64,000 nt of DNA from Ruminococcus sp. OA3 (GTDB lineage Bacteria; Bacillota; Clostridia; Lachnospirales; Lachnospiraceae), in contig NZ_JAKNTO010000001.1 of the NCBI RefSeq assembly GCF_022440845.1, positions 2,170,001 through 2,234,000 of the forward strand, read 5' to 3'. Below the pieces are notes generated by a model, which saw nothing but the letters and a program-made list of their open reading frames with translations, made no database searches and was not told the DNA's origin. Below, one piece after another: positions 50,894-59,756 of the stretch. Positions within the stretch are counted from its first letter, which is position 1. Each line of letters begins with the position of its first letter. A program made the translations under genes and the position numbers.

Positions 50894-51565
50894 ATGATTT
50901 TATGTATTTTTGGTGCTGGTGGTCAAGGAAAAGAAGTAAAAGAAATTGCTGAACTTGACAATAAAATAAATGGAAAATGGAACGAAATAATTTTTATCGA
51001 TGATTATTGTCCAGAAGGACAGCTTATGGGTATCAGAAGGTTGCATTTTAATACTGTTGAAAAAGAGTATTCTAAAACAGATGTTGAATTTGTTATTGCA
51101 TTAGGCGAGCCATCGACGAAAAAGAAAATTTTTGAAATGATACAGAAAAAGGGGTTCAACTTTGGAAATGTAATTTGTCCGGAAAGTCAGATTAGTTCTT
51201 ATGCTAATCTTGGAAAAGGATTAATTGTCAAAAGAGGAGTTTTAATTAGCCCTGAAGCAATGGTTCAAGATAATACAACATTACAGGCATATGTTGCTGT
51301 TGGTCACAATGTAAAAATAGGTAAACATTGTCAGGTTGCAACGCATTCTGTTATCGGAGGCGGAACACAACTTGGAGAATGTGTATATGTTGGGTTAAAT
51401 TGCCCAATAAGAGAACAGTTAATTATTGGCGATAATGCAGTCATTTCTGCAGGCGCTGTTGTGTTAAAAAATGTGGAAAGTGATGTTACTGTGATGGGAA
51501 ACCCTGCAAGAGTAATTGCAAAAAATAATGGCAAATCATCGGTATTTAGTTCTACAAAGAAATAA
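50894..51565 (+). CDS. PglD/NeuD-type sugar O/N-acetyltransferase
   Basis: 223 residues. An N-terminal Rossmann-like PglD_N domain (LCIFGAGGQGKEVKEIAE) is followed by a left-handed beta-helix of hexapeptide repeats (QDNTTLQAYVAVGHNVKIGKHCQVATHSVIGGG). The catalytic His lies in GHNVKIG. It would acetylate the 4-amino group of UDP-4-amino-FucNAc/BacNAc with acetyl-CoA, completing the bacillosamine set. The start at 50894 lies 11 nt after GGAGG. Confidence 0.9.
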   Translation: MILCIFGAGGQGKEVKEIAELDNKINGKWNEIIFIDDYCPEGQLMGIRRLHFNTVEKEYSKTDVEFVIALGEPSTKKKIFEMIQKKGFNFGNVICPESQISSYANLGKGLIVKRGVLISPEAMVQDNTTLQAYVAVGHNVKIGKHCQVATHSVIGGGTQLGECVYVGLNCPIREQLIIGDNAVISAGAVVLKNVESDVTVMGNPARVIAKNNGKSSVFSSTKK

Positions 51566-51593
51566 GTGATTAAGGAATGAGAGTGATATTATA

Positions 51594-52931
51594 ATGGAAA
51601 TAAGAGTAAACCAAAAAAGAAACTCGTTTAGTAAAATAAAAACATCAATAAAAGTGAATTCACAGACTTTATTAAGCTTTTCTATAATTGTCTTTTTTTC
51701 GTCATCCTTTTTTCGTTTACTCATATCAAAGTTGTTAGGAGCACTTGCAACAGATTCTTTACAAAATTTTATTGTTGCAGTGTTAGTCTTTGTTCCAGTC
51801 TTATTGGTGATTATAAAATATGTCGTATCAAAAACCAGATTCAACGTGTCGTTTCTGGCACTATTTGTGGCAGTATGTTTTTTTGTATATTTTTCAGTAT
51901 TAGCTAATTCAAATTTGCAGTATTGGGTTGATCGAGAAATCTATGGAGCTTGGGATACGGTATTCAGGCTTGACCAAGGGGGAATTTATGCGTATCTTTT
52001 GATCTCTCTTCTGATAAACAAAGAGAGATTATATTACTCCTTAAAATGGATTGGCATTTTCGACTTTATCTTGGTTAGCTATCAGTTTTTCAATGCACGA
52101 CGTTTAGGCTATTGGGTTGGCATGACTAGTACCGGTGAATTGGGTCAGATAGACTACAGTTTGGACTTTGGCTATATGGCGGTATTTGTGTTTATTATTT
52201 TCCTGACCTGTTTTTTATTGGAAAAGCGTAAGGTATATCTTTTACCTGTTGTAATTACACTAGTCATGACTTTGCTAGGGGGATCTAGAGGCCCCATGTT
52301 AGTTATAGTTATCTATCTAACCTTCTATTTTGCTAGAAAAATTTGGATGTCTAATTCAAAAAGAAAATTGCAATATATTATTTTACTTGTTTTAATCTCC
52401 TGTATTTTGATATTCGGATTTGACCCATTAATGAAATTATTGACAACATATGCTATTAATTCGAATTCTACTTCACGTATAATTAAGATGTTTGCAGCTG
52501 GAGAGCTGTTTTCTGATTCTGGAAGGAGTCTTTTAATTGAGGCAGTATCAACTGCAATTAATGAAGGATCTTTCTGGGGACATGGATTTTACGGTGACAG
52601 ACCCTATGCAGGAGAAGTTTATTATTGGGGATACGTTCATAATATTTTTCTGGAGTTCCAAGCTACATTTGGTAAATATCCAGGAGCAATTATGCTGATA
52701 GTATTGTTTATTACTACCATTAAGAGACTTTTTAATTCATCCAGCAAATTAAATTTCTTAATAATGTTAATTTTTTTATCAATGAGTGGGAGATTGTTTC
52801 TTTCCGGCACTTTCTGGGGGGATAAGTTTTTTTGGGGATTGTTGGCAATTACTTTTTGCAGGTATAGAGAACTTAAAAAAGAACAGGCAATTATTAGTGT
52901 CGACGATATGGTATATAGGAGGGATTACTAA
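51594..52931 (+). CDS. Oligosaccharide repeat-unit polymerase (Wzy-like)
   Basis: 445 residues with about ten to twelve helices and a large extracytoplasmic loop near residues 275-360. The loop contains GHGFYGDRPYAGE, a pattern seen in O-antigen ligase/polymerase (Wzy_C) proteins. It would polymerise lipid-linked repeat units on the outer face. Its stop overlaps the next start (TAATG). Assigned from topology and position. Confidence 0.8.
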   Translation: MEIRVNQKRNSFSKIKTSIKVNSQTLLSFSIIVFFSSSFFRLLISKLLGALATDSLQNFIVAVLVFVPVLLVIIKYVVSKTRFNVSFLALFVAVCFFVYFSVLANSNLQYWVDREIYGAWDTVFRLDQGGIYAYLLISLLINKERLYYSLKWIGIFDFILVSYQFFNARRLGYWVGMTSTGELGQIDYSLDFGYMAVFVFIIFLTCFLLEKRKVYLLPVVITLVMTLLGGSRGPMLVIVIYLTFYFARKIWMSNSKRKLQYIILLVLISCILIFGFDPLMKLLTTYAINSNSTSRIIKMFAAGELFSDSGRSLLIEAVSTAINEGSFWGHGFYGDRPYAGEVYYWGYVHNIFLEFQATFGKYPGAIMLIVLFITTIKRLFNSSSKLNFLIMLIFLSMSGRLFLSGTFWGDKFFWGLLAITFCRYRELKKEQAIISVDDMVYRRDY

Positions 52932-54058
52932 TGATAGTACATCTATTAGCACCTAGTATATATTCACGTGATTATTACACTTTTTTGAATAACAATTTTA
53001 ATTCTAATGAACATGTGATATTTAGTTATGTAAAAATCGGTTCGGAAGAATTTAAAAAAAATTTTTATGATGAGAAAGCCCAAACAGATTCTTTTATTCC
53101 GGTGCATAGTCCACTCTCCTTCGAGTTTTTGCGTCAGGTGTATACGTGTGATGGGATTATAATTCATGGATTGTTTAACATTTGGTATACAGCATTTCTT
53201 GTACTGAATCCATTGTTGCTGAAAAAATGTAATTGGGTCGTATGGGGGGGAGATATATATACTCATCTCTCCGAAAAAAAGTCGTTGAAAGAAAAAGTCA
53301 GAGAACGTTTAAAAATCTGTATTGGAAAAAATATTGGTTACGTTACTACTTTGACTATAAAAGATTATGATCTTTTTAAAGAGTGGTATGGGTTCAAAGG
53401 GCATAAATTTCTTACTAAATATCCTACTCCGTTGACTAGAGTCGGAGTTTTGGATGCATTATGTGAAAAGAAAAATGAGAGAAATAAAGGAATAAAATTT
53501 CCCGTGAATATCGTTATTGGGAATAGTGCAACTGAGACAAATCAGCATTTTGAAGCGTTAGATTTATTAAAAAAATATAAGGGAGAAGATATTAAGATAT
53601 ATATTCCCTTAAGTTATGGTTTGATTACAAACTATTTGGAGTATAGAAAAAAAGTTGTTGAATATGCTGTTGATCTTTTTGGTGAGGAAAAAATAGTTCC
53701 CATTTACAACAAAATGGATGGCACTGATTATTCAAAGCTACTGTCTACAATGGATATTGGTATTTTTAATTGTAACAGGCAGCAGGCAATGGGAAATATT
53801 GCAATTCTTATGGCTTCTGGCGCAAAGGTTTTCTTACGTAAAGATACGACAATGTGGAGCACTTATGTTGACCGAAACAATGTCGTAAATGATATCTATA
53901 GTATTAGCGATAGTTCCTTTGATGAATTTATTTTTCAAACAGTTAATGATCGTGAATGTAATTATCAAATTATATATGAGAATACTAGTGTCGAAATAAA
54001 CACAAAAAGATGGGGAAATATTTTCGAAGGAATGAGTGGAAGAAAAAGATATGAGTAA
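52931..54058 (+). CDS. WecF-type 4-acetamido-4,6-dideoxygalactose transferase (GT56)
   Basis: 375 residues. GNSATETNQHFEALDLL, YIPLSYG, FNCNRQQAMGNIAILMASGAKVFL are hallmark segments of the Glyco_transf_56/WecF family. In Enterobacteria WecF moves Fuc4NAc from dTDP-Fuc4NAc onto a lipid-linked disaccharide. Here it implies a 4-amino-6-deoxyhexose in the repeat unit. That fits the VioA-type aminotransferase at 59757, although a dTDP-sugar supply is not complete in the window. It overlaps the flippase by 8 bp. Confidence 0.9.
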   Translation: MIVHLLAPSIYSRDYYTFLNNNFNSNEHVIFSYVKIGSEEFKKNFYDEKAQTDSFIPVHSPLSFEFLRQVYTCDGIIIHGLFNIWYTAFLVLNPLLLKKCNWVVWGGDIYTHLSEKKSLKEKVRERLKICIGKNIGYVTTLTIKDYDLFKEWYGFKGHKFLTKYPTPLTRVGVLDALCEKKNERNKGIKFPVNIVIGNSATETNQHFEALDLLKKYKGEDIKIYIPLSYGLITNYLEYRKKVVEYAVDLFGEEKIVPIYNKMDGTDYSKLLSTMDIGIFNCNRQQAMGNIAILMASGAKVFLRKDTTMWSTYVDRNNVVNDIYSISDSSFDEFIFQTVNDRECNYQIIYENTSVEINTKRWGNIFEGMSGRKRYE

Positions 54059-55499
54059 CAGTATTAGTAAAAGGAATGTTTTGAGTGGTTTGATTTGGCG
54101 TTTGGGTGAACGAGTATGTGCACAAGGTATTCAGTTTATTGTAACTATTGTCATTGCACGTATTTTAAGTCCTTCTGATTACGGCCTTGTTGGATTAGTT
54201 ACAGTCTTTATTTCAGTGATAACAGTTTTTGTGCAAAGTGGTTTTGGTAACGCATTAATACAAAAAAAGAATGCAGATCAAGTAGACTTTTCATCAGTTT
54301 TCTTTTTCAATTTGGCATTCAGTACTTTTTTATGTGTTCTTCTGGTTTTTGTTGCACCTTGGATTGATAGTTACTATGCAGCCGATGGACAGTTGACTCC
54401 AGTTGTTCGAGTATTATCATTAAGTTTGTTTTTAGCCGGAATAAATAGTGTCCAACAGGCTTACGTTTCAAGAAAGATGATTTTTAAAAAATTCTTCTTT
54501 GCAACACTCATAGGTACTATTATTTCTGGTTTTACAGGAATTGCTTCAGCTTTGGCAGGAGCAGGTTTGTGGGCTTTGGTTATTCAGCAGCTAACCAATC
54601 AGACAATTGATACTTTAGTACTTTGGTTTACCATTAAATGGAGGCCGAGCAAAGCAATATCTATTGAGCGATTGAAGGTTCTTTTTTCTTTCGGATGGAA
54701 GTTACTGTGTTCTAGCTTAATTGATACGATTTATAATAATATTTATTCGCTGACTATTGGAAAGGCTTATTCTGCAGAAGAACTTGGATACTACAATAGA
54801 GGAAAGAACACTCCACAATTGGTAATTACAAATATCAATTCTTCTATTCAGTCTGTCATGTTTGCGGCATATTCAAGAAGTCAAAGTGATCTTGAAAAAG
54901 TGCGATTGATGATGAGACGATCAATAAGTGTAAGTACATTTGTGATTTTTCCATGTATGGCTGGAATGGCGGCAGTTGCGAAGCCATTGACTGTAGTATT
55001 GCTTACGGAAAAGTGGCTACCATCAGTTACGTTCCTTCAGTTCTGCTGTTTCATTTATGCATTTTGGCCAATTCATACCTCTAACTTGCAGGCAATCAGT
55101 GCAATTGGAAGAAGTGATGTATATCTGAAGTTGGAAATAATTAAAAAAACATTAGGAATTCTTACATTAATCCTAACAATTAGATACGGATTAACGGTGA
55201 TGATGGTTGGCCGTTGCATTAATACGGTAATTGCATCGCTTTTAAATGCAATTCCAAATAGAAAACTATTGGACTATAGTATTTTAGATCAGATTCGAGA
55301 TATTATCCCTAGTGCATTACTTAGTATTTTTATGGGACTATGTGTATATCTAATTAACTTATTGGATATTTCCGATTATATTAAGCTTTCTATTCAGATT
55401 CCTTTGGGATTATTGATATATGTATCCATAGCTAAAGTTCTAAAATTAGAATGTTATAGATATGTGAAAGAAACGCTTAATAACGTATTGAGGAGATGA
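54051..55499 (+). CDS. Polysaccharide flippase (Wzx, MOP superfamily)
   Basis: 482 residues, about twelve to fourteen helices. The N-terminal GLIWRLGERVCAQGIQFIVTIVIARILSPSDYGLVGL is the signature of the Wzx/RfbX/TuaB-like flippases. It moves the undecaprenyl-linked repeat unit across the membrane for Wzy. The start at 54051 follows GGAAG; GTG 54036 is less likely. Confidence 0.92.
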   Translation: MSNSISKRNVLSGLIWRLGERVCAQGIQFIVTIVIARILSPSDYGLVGLVTVFISVITVFVQSGFGNALIQKKNADQVDFSSVFFFNLAFSTFLCVLLVFVAPWIDSYYAADGQLTPVVRVLSLSLFLAGINSVQQAYVSRKMIFKKFFFATLIGTIISGFTGIASALAGAGLWALVIQQLTNQTIDTLVLWFTIKWRPSKAISIERLKVLFSFGWKLLCSSLIDTIYNNIYSLTIGKAYSAEELGYYNRGKNTPQLVITNINSSIQSVMFAAYSRSQSDLEKVRLMMRRSISVSTFVIFPCMAGMAAVAKPLTVVLLTEKWLPSVTFLQFCCFIYAFWPIHTSNLQAISAIGRSDVYLKLEIIKKTLGILTLILTIRYGLTVMMVGRCINTVIASLLNAIPNRKLLDYSILDQIRDIIPSALLSIFMGLCVYLINLLDISDYIKLSIQIPLGLLIYVSIAKVLKLECYRYVKETLNNVLRR

Positions 55500-55501
55500 A
55501 A

Positions 55502-56062
55502 ATGAATTGGACTAGAATTAAACTAACAATAGGATTGTTTTTAAGAGGTGGGGCAACTGCAAGAGGGGAATACTTGAAAAATAAAAATCTTTTTCTTTCA
55601 GTTGGAGAGCACTTTTATTATCAACCAAGAGTTGTTCCATTATATTCCAAATTGATAAAATTTGGAAATAATATTATGATTGGCTCTAATGTCCGTTTTA
55701 TTACACATGATGCTATTCATTACATTTTTAGTAATATAAATAATGAACAATTTATGGAATATATTGGCTGTATAGAAATAGGAGATAATGTTTTTATTGG
55801 AAATGGAGCAACAATTCTACCAAATGTAAAAATAGGAAACAATGTAATTATTGGGGCTAATTCAGTAGTTAATAAAGATTTACCTTCAGGCGGTATATAT
55901 GCGGGAATGCCAGCTAAGAAATGTGGAAAATTTGACGAGTTATATAATCGACGCCGAGGTAATAAGTACACGTATGTAAAAGTAAATCAAAATATATCAA
56001 AGGAGGAAATAGAAAAAGCTTGGAAGATTTTTGAGAATAATTACAGAAATGCTAATATTTAG
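55502..56062 (+). CDS. Hexapeptide-repeat acyltransferase (WbbJ-like)
   Basis: 186 residues. The left-handed beta-helix is seen in IGDNVFIGNGATILPNVKIGNNVIIGANSVV followed by PSGGIYAGMPAKKCG. The catalytic His is in FITHDAIHY. It transfers acetyl or another acyl from CoA (or possibly ACP) to a glycan hydroxyl or amino group. The start at 55502 is 6 nt after GAGGAG. It is a candidate acceptor-side partner for the acyl carrier module downstream. Confidence 0.88.
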   Translation: MNWTRIKLTIGLFLRGGATARGEYLKNKNLFLSVGEHFYYQPRVVPLYSKLIKFGNNIMIGSNVRFITHDAIHYIFSNINNEQFMEYIGCIEIGDNVFIGNGATILPNVKIGNNVIIGANSVVNKDLPSGGIYAGMPAKKCGKFDELYNRRRGNKYTYVKVNQNISKEEIEKAWKIFENNYRNANI

Positions 56063-56101
56063 TACAAAAATACATATAAGATTTAGTTAAGGAGATGAAA
56101 A

Positions 56102-57133
56102 ATGAGTAATTGTATATTCAGGGATGGTACTGTTGTGTCAGACTTTGGGAGACCTTATATTGTTGCTGAGGTGAATAGTAGTCACAATGGAAAAATGGAT
56201 GTTGCTAAAGCAATGATTGATTCAGCTGTTGAAATAGGTGCCGATTGTGTTAAATTCCAGTCTTGGTCTGTGGAAAGCTTATATTCTAAAACATACTATG
56301 ATTTAAATCCTATTTCAAAGAGGTTTGTAACAAAGTTTTCATTAAGACCTGAACAATTGAAGGAGCTTGCCAATTACTGTAAAGTTAAGGGGATTCAGTT
56401 TTCTTCCACACCATATTCCGAGGAGGAAGTTGATTTTCTTGTTGATGAATGTGATGTTCCTTATATAAAAATCGCCTCTATGGAATTAAATAATCCTAAA
56501 TTTTTACGCTATATTGGGGGTAAAAATGTTCCGATTGTTTTGTCAACAGGTATGAGCGATATTGAAGAAATTCAGAGAGGTGTCAAGAATTTAAAAGATT
56601 CGGGAGCAACTCAAATGACGATTCTGCATTGTGTATCTATTTATCCAACAGATCTTACAACTGTTAACTTGAATAACATTATTGGATTGCGTGAAGCATT
56701 TTCTGAGTTTCCAATCGGATTTTCCGATCATACCGAAGGTGATGCTGCAGCGGTTGCTGCTACTGCATTAGGTGCGGCATTAATAGAAAAACATTTGACA
56801 TTGGACCATAGTAAAGTCGGCATGGACAATGGAATGGCTACAGAACCAACACCTTTCAAAGAACTTGTCAATAAGTGCAGAGAAATTCAGATTGCAATGG
56901 GAACTAAGGAGCGTATTGTTTCTGAAACTGAAATCCAACAGCGTACTAATATGAGGCGTAGCATTATTGCAGTTAGAGATCTGCCTAAGGGTACAGTAAT
57001 TAAAGAAGAGGATCTTTATGCTAAGAGACCTGGCACTGGTATTTGCCCAGATAAAATAGCTATTCTTATAGGAAAGAAAACAACTCGTGATATTGAAGCA
57101 GATACATTGCTTATGCCAGAGGATTTTGAATAA
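56102..57133 (+). CDS. NeuB-type nonulosonate synthase
   Basis: 343 residues. A TIM barrel (IVAEVNSSHNGKMDVAKAMIDSA, GADCVKFQSW, SSTPYSEEEVDFL, VLSTGMS, HCVSIYPT, GFSDHTEGDAAAVAATALGA) is followed by a C-terminal SAF antifreeze-like domain (RRSIIAVRDLPKGTVIKEEDL). The family condenses PEP with an N-acetylmannosamine-like aldehyde to make sialic, legionaminic or pseudaminic acids. No NeuC-, PseG- or CMP-transferase gene is in the window, so the product is unknown. The gene starts 39 bp after the acyltransferase. Confidence 0.92.
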   Translation: MSNCIFRDGTVVSDFGRPYIVAEVNSSHNGKMDVAKAMIDSAVEIGADCVKFQSWSVESLYSKTYYDLNPISKRFVTKFSLRPEQLKELANYCKVKGIQFSSTPYSEEEVDFLVDECDVPYIKIASMELNNPKFLRYIGGKNVPIVLSTGMSDIEEIQRGVKNLKDSGATQMTILHCVSIYPTDLTTVNLNNIIGLREAFSEFPIGFSDHTEGDAAAVAATALGAALIEKHLTLDHSKVGMDNGMATEPTPFKELVNKCREIQIAMGTKERIVSETEIQQRTNMRRSIIAVRDLPKGTVIKEEDLYAKRPGTGICPDKIAILIGKKTTRDIEADTLLMPEDFE

Positions 57134-57194
57134 AATTCTTTGCGTCGAAAAATAATTACTTTCAAAAAACATTGGTTAATAAAGGAGAGAAAAA

Positions 57195-57434
57195 ATGAAC
57201 AATCTTGAAAAATACACAAATCTTTTTATCGAATTATTTGAAGTAGATGCGACAACAGCAGAAAAATTACATTATCAGGATATTGAGGCCTGGGATTCAG
57301 TAGGTCATATGAGTTTAATTTCTGGTATTGAAGATGCATTTGATATAATGATGGATACAGATGATATCATTGATTTTGATTCGTTTGAGAAGGGAAAAGA
57401 ATTATTGGCAAATAATTATAGCATTGATATTTAA
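57195..57434 (+). CDS. Acyl carrier protein
   Basis: A 79-residue acidic four-helix carrier. The phosphopantetheine site is Ser35 in AWDSVGHMSLI (canonical D-S-x-G-H/x-M). It follows AAAGGAGAG. It is not in a fatty-acid operon but stands directly before an adenylate-forming ligase and a thioesterase, so it is a dedicated carrier for one acyl group in this cluster. Confidence 0.94.
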   Translation: MNNLEKYTNLFIELFEVDATTAEKLHYQDIEAWDSVGHMSLISGIEDAFDIMMDTDDIIDFDSFEKGKELLANNYSIDI

Positions 57435-57459
57435 TCTTAATTTAAAAAGGAGCTTAGTC

Positions 57460-58890
57460 ATGTGGAACTTTTGTGAATTTGGACAAAAAATAGCAATCCT
57501 CGATGATTGTGGGAATTCGTTATCATACGAAGAACTGGATAAAATAGGGAATATACTTTGTGGAGAAATTGCGGAAGAAAATAAGGATGAAGCACGGTGC
57601 CTCGTCTTCAATATGTGTGACAATGTGATGGGATCTATAGTCGGCTATGTTTCATTCTTAAACGGAACTGTAGTTCCAGTAATGCTCAAACATGATCTTG
57701 ACGAGGATTTATTGATTGATTTGTATACAGAGTATATGCCAGCTTATGTCTGGGCTCCTAAAGCTGATTTATACGGGCGGTTATTTAGTGGATTAAAAGT
57801 AGTTTATGAAGCCTTTGATTATGTGTTACTAAAAACACCCTTTGACAAGAAAGCACAATTGTCTGATGACCTTGGGTTATTGCTTACGACCTCAGGATCA
57901 ACAGGTTCACCTAAATTTGTTCGCCAATCATATTCTAACATCAGAGCAAATATAGATTCTATTGTTGAGTATTTGCATCTTGATGAAACAGAACGCCCTA
58001 TTACAACTTTGCCAATGAACTATACATATGGTATTAGCATTATAAACACACACTTAGATGTGGGAGCTACAATTCTACTTACAGATAAAACCTTGATGCA
58101 GAGGGAATTTTGGGATTTTTTCAAAAGGGAAGGTGCCACTTCATTCGGTGGAGTTCCTTATACATATGAAATGTTGAAACGCCTAAGATTCATGCGGATG
58201 GATTTGCCAAGCCTTAGAACAATGACACAGGCGGGAGGAAAACTATTACCTGAATTGCATAAAGAATTTGCGGAGTATGCTCAGACTAATAATAAGGAGT
58301 TTGTTGTTATGTACGGAGCTTGTGAAGCAACGGCGAGAATGGGCTGGTTGCCCCCGCAAAAGGCTTTGGATAAGCAGGGGTCAATGGGAATTGCAATCCC
58401 TGGGGGCAGATTTGAGTTGATAGATACAAATAATCAAGTATTCGATATACCGAATCAGGTGGGAGAGCTTGTTTACTATGGAAACAATGTAACTTTGGGC
58501 TATGCAACATCCGCTTCAGACTTGCAAAAACCAGATGAGCGTTTTGGAAAGTATGTAACTGGAGATATGGCAATGAAGGATGAGGAAGGTTTCTACTATA
58601 TTGTTGGAAGGAAGAAGCGTTTCCTGAAAATATACGGTAATCGTGTGAATTTGGATGACTGTGAGAGAATGTTGAAAGAAGAATTTCACGAAGACTTAGC
58701 TTGCGGTGGTGTGGATGATAAACTATACATTTTTGGCATTGAGGAAAGAAATCTTCCTCTTATGAAGAAGTTTCTGGTTGCAAAAACGGGTTTGAATGCG
58801 GTTGCTTTTAAGACGATAAAAGTTGACAGTATTCCGCATAACGAAAGTGGAAAGACAATATATAAGGATTTATCTAAGTATTATGTTTAA
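57460..58890 (+). CDS. Adenylate-forming acyl/aminoacyl ligase (ANL superfamily)
   Basis: 476 residues. The P-loop is LLTTSGSTGSPKFVRQ. A5-like GACEATARMGW, A7 TGDMAMKDEEG and A8 GRKKRFLKIYGNRVNLDD are present, with the final catalytic Lys in HNESGKTIYKD. It is predicted to adenylate a carboxylic or amino acid and load it on the ACP encoded 25 bp upstream. The substrate is unknown; the pocket cannot be read by eye. It overlaps the thioesterase gene by 8 bp. The start at 57460 follows AAAAAGGAG. Confidence 0.92.
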   Translation: MWNFCEFGQKIAILDDCGNSLSYEELDKIGNILCGEIAEENKDEARCLVFNMCDNVMGSIVGYVSFLNGTVVPVMLKHDLDEDLLIDLYTEYMPAYVWAPKADLYGRLFSGLKVVYEAFDYVLLKTPFDKKAQLSDDLGLLLTTSGSTGSPKFVRQSYSNIRANIDSIVEYLHLDETERPITTLPMNYTYGISIINTHLDVGATILLTDKTLMQREFWDFFKREGATSFGGVPYTYEMLKRLRFMRMDLPSLRTMTQAGGKLLPELHKEFAEYAQTNNKEFVVMYGACEATARMGWLPPQKALDKQGSMGIAIPGGRFELIDTNNQVFDIPNQVGELVYYGNNVTLGYATSASDLQKPDERFGKYVTGDMAMKDEEGFYYIVGRKKRFLKIYGNRVNLDDCERMLKEEFHEDLACGGVDDKLYIFGIEERNLPLMKKFLVAKTGLNAVAFKTIKVDSIPHNESGKTIYKDLSKYYV

Positions 58891-59590
58891 TGTAAATAGT
58901 AAAAGAATACAGTTGTTTCTATTGCCTTTTGCGGGTGGAAACTCAACATCATTCAGGAAGCTCGAAAAGCGTTTGTCTCCAAGTATCGAATTTCACACTA
59001 TTGAATATGCTGGAAGAGGGACACGGAAAGGCGAAAATTTTATTACAGATTATAATGAATTTCTTGAAGATGTTTCTGACGTAATTAATGAACAACGAAA
59101 TCAGGATGTTAACTATGCATTATTTGGATATAGTTTAGGTAGTGCAGTAATGTATGACCTTCTATCACAGAAAAAGATATCAGGATTTCCCACACATGCA
59201 TTTGCGTGTGCAAGAGGTAGTTTGTTTCGCTACACAGAAAGTCAAGAATTTAGAGAATTATCAGATGAACAATTTGCTGATCGTATGAAGGAATTAGGTG
59301 GGATTGATGAAAGGATTTATAGTAATAAAAGATTTTTGAGCATTTTTTTAAGAGAGGTAAGAGCGGATTACATAATTTGGGGTGAATATAAATATGTTGA
59401 AGGAAAAATCCCATGTGATACAACGATAATCTATAGCCCTCAAGATAAATTATCGGCTGGAGTGGAAGACTGGAAGTGTATTGTAAATGGAAATGTTGAT
59501 TACTTTGAATTAGGAAGTACACATTTCTTTATTAATGACCACTGGCAAGAGGTTGCTGATATTGTCAATTCTTGTATTGGGAACAAATAG
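58883..59590 (+). CDS. Type II thioesterase (GrsT/SrfAD-like)
   Basis: A 235-residue alpha/beta hydrolase. It starts RIQLFLLPFAGGNSTSF and EYAGRGTR. The nucleophile is Ser84 in GYSLGSA, an Asp follows in IYSPQDKLS, and the His lies in GSTHFFIND. Type II enzymes clear misloaded carriers in peptide/polyketide synthesis. Its presence supports real carrier-protein chemistry here. It may alternatively release the acyl group as product. The ribosome site is weak, so it is coupled to the ligase. Confidence 0.92.
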   Translation: MFNVNSKRIQLFLLPFAGGNSTSFRKLEKRLSPSIEFHTIEYAGRGTRKGENFITDYNEFLEDVSDVINEQRNQDVNYALFGYSLGSAVMYDLLSQKKISGFPTHAFACARGSLFRYTESQEFRELSDEQFADRMKELGGIDERIYSNKRFLSIFLREVRADYIIWGEYKYVEGKIPCDTTIIYSPQDKLSAGVEDWKCIVNGNVDYFELGSTHFFINDHWQEVADIVNSCIGNK

Positions 59591-59756
59591 CTTTATTCTG
59601 TTTGTTAGTTCCGGTGTTATGATTTCATATTCAAAACGGACTGGAATGGATATATTAAATGTAAATTTTTTAGATCTATTTAAAAGTATCCGATACATAA
59701 TGGAACTGCTTAAAAATAATATTTTGTATTTAATGACTAATGAAAGGATTGTGTAT

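Noticed and set aside
56102-57133. Claim of true sialic acid synthesis
   Set aside because: NeuB-type homology alone does not identify the sugar, and no NeuA, NeuC or sialyltransferase is present in the window.
59535-59756. Extension of the VioA-type aminotransferase back into the thioesterase gene
   Set aside because: Conserved aminotransferase sequence starts only after 59757, which has a proper ribosome site.
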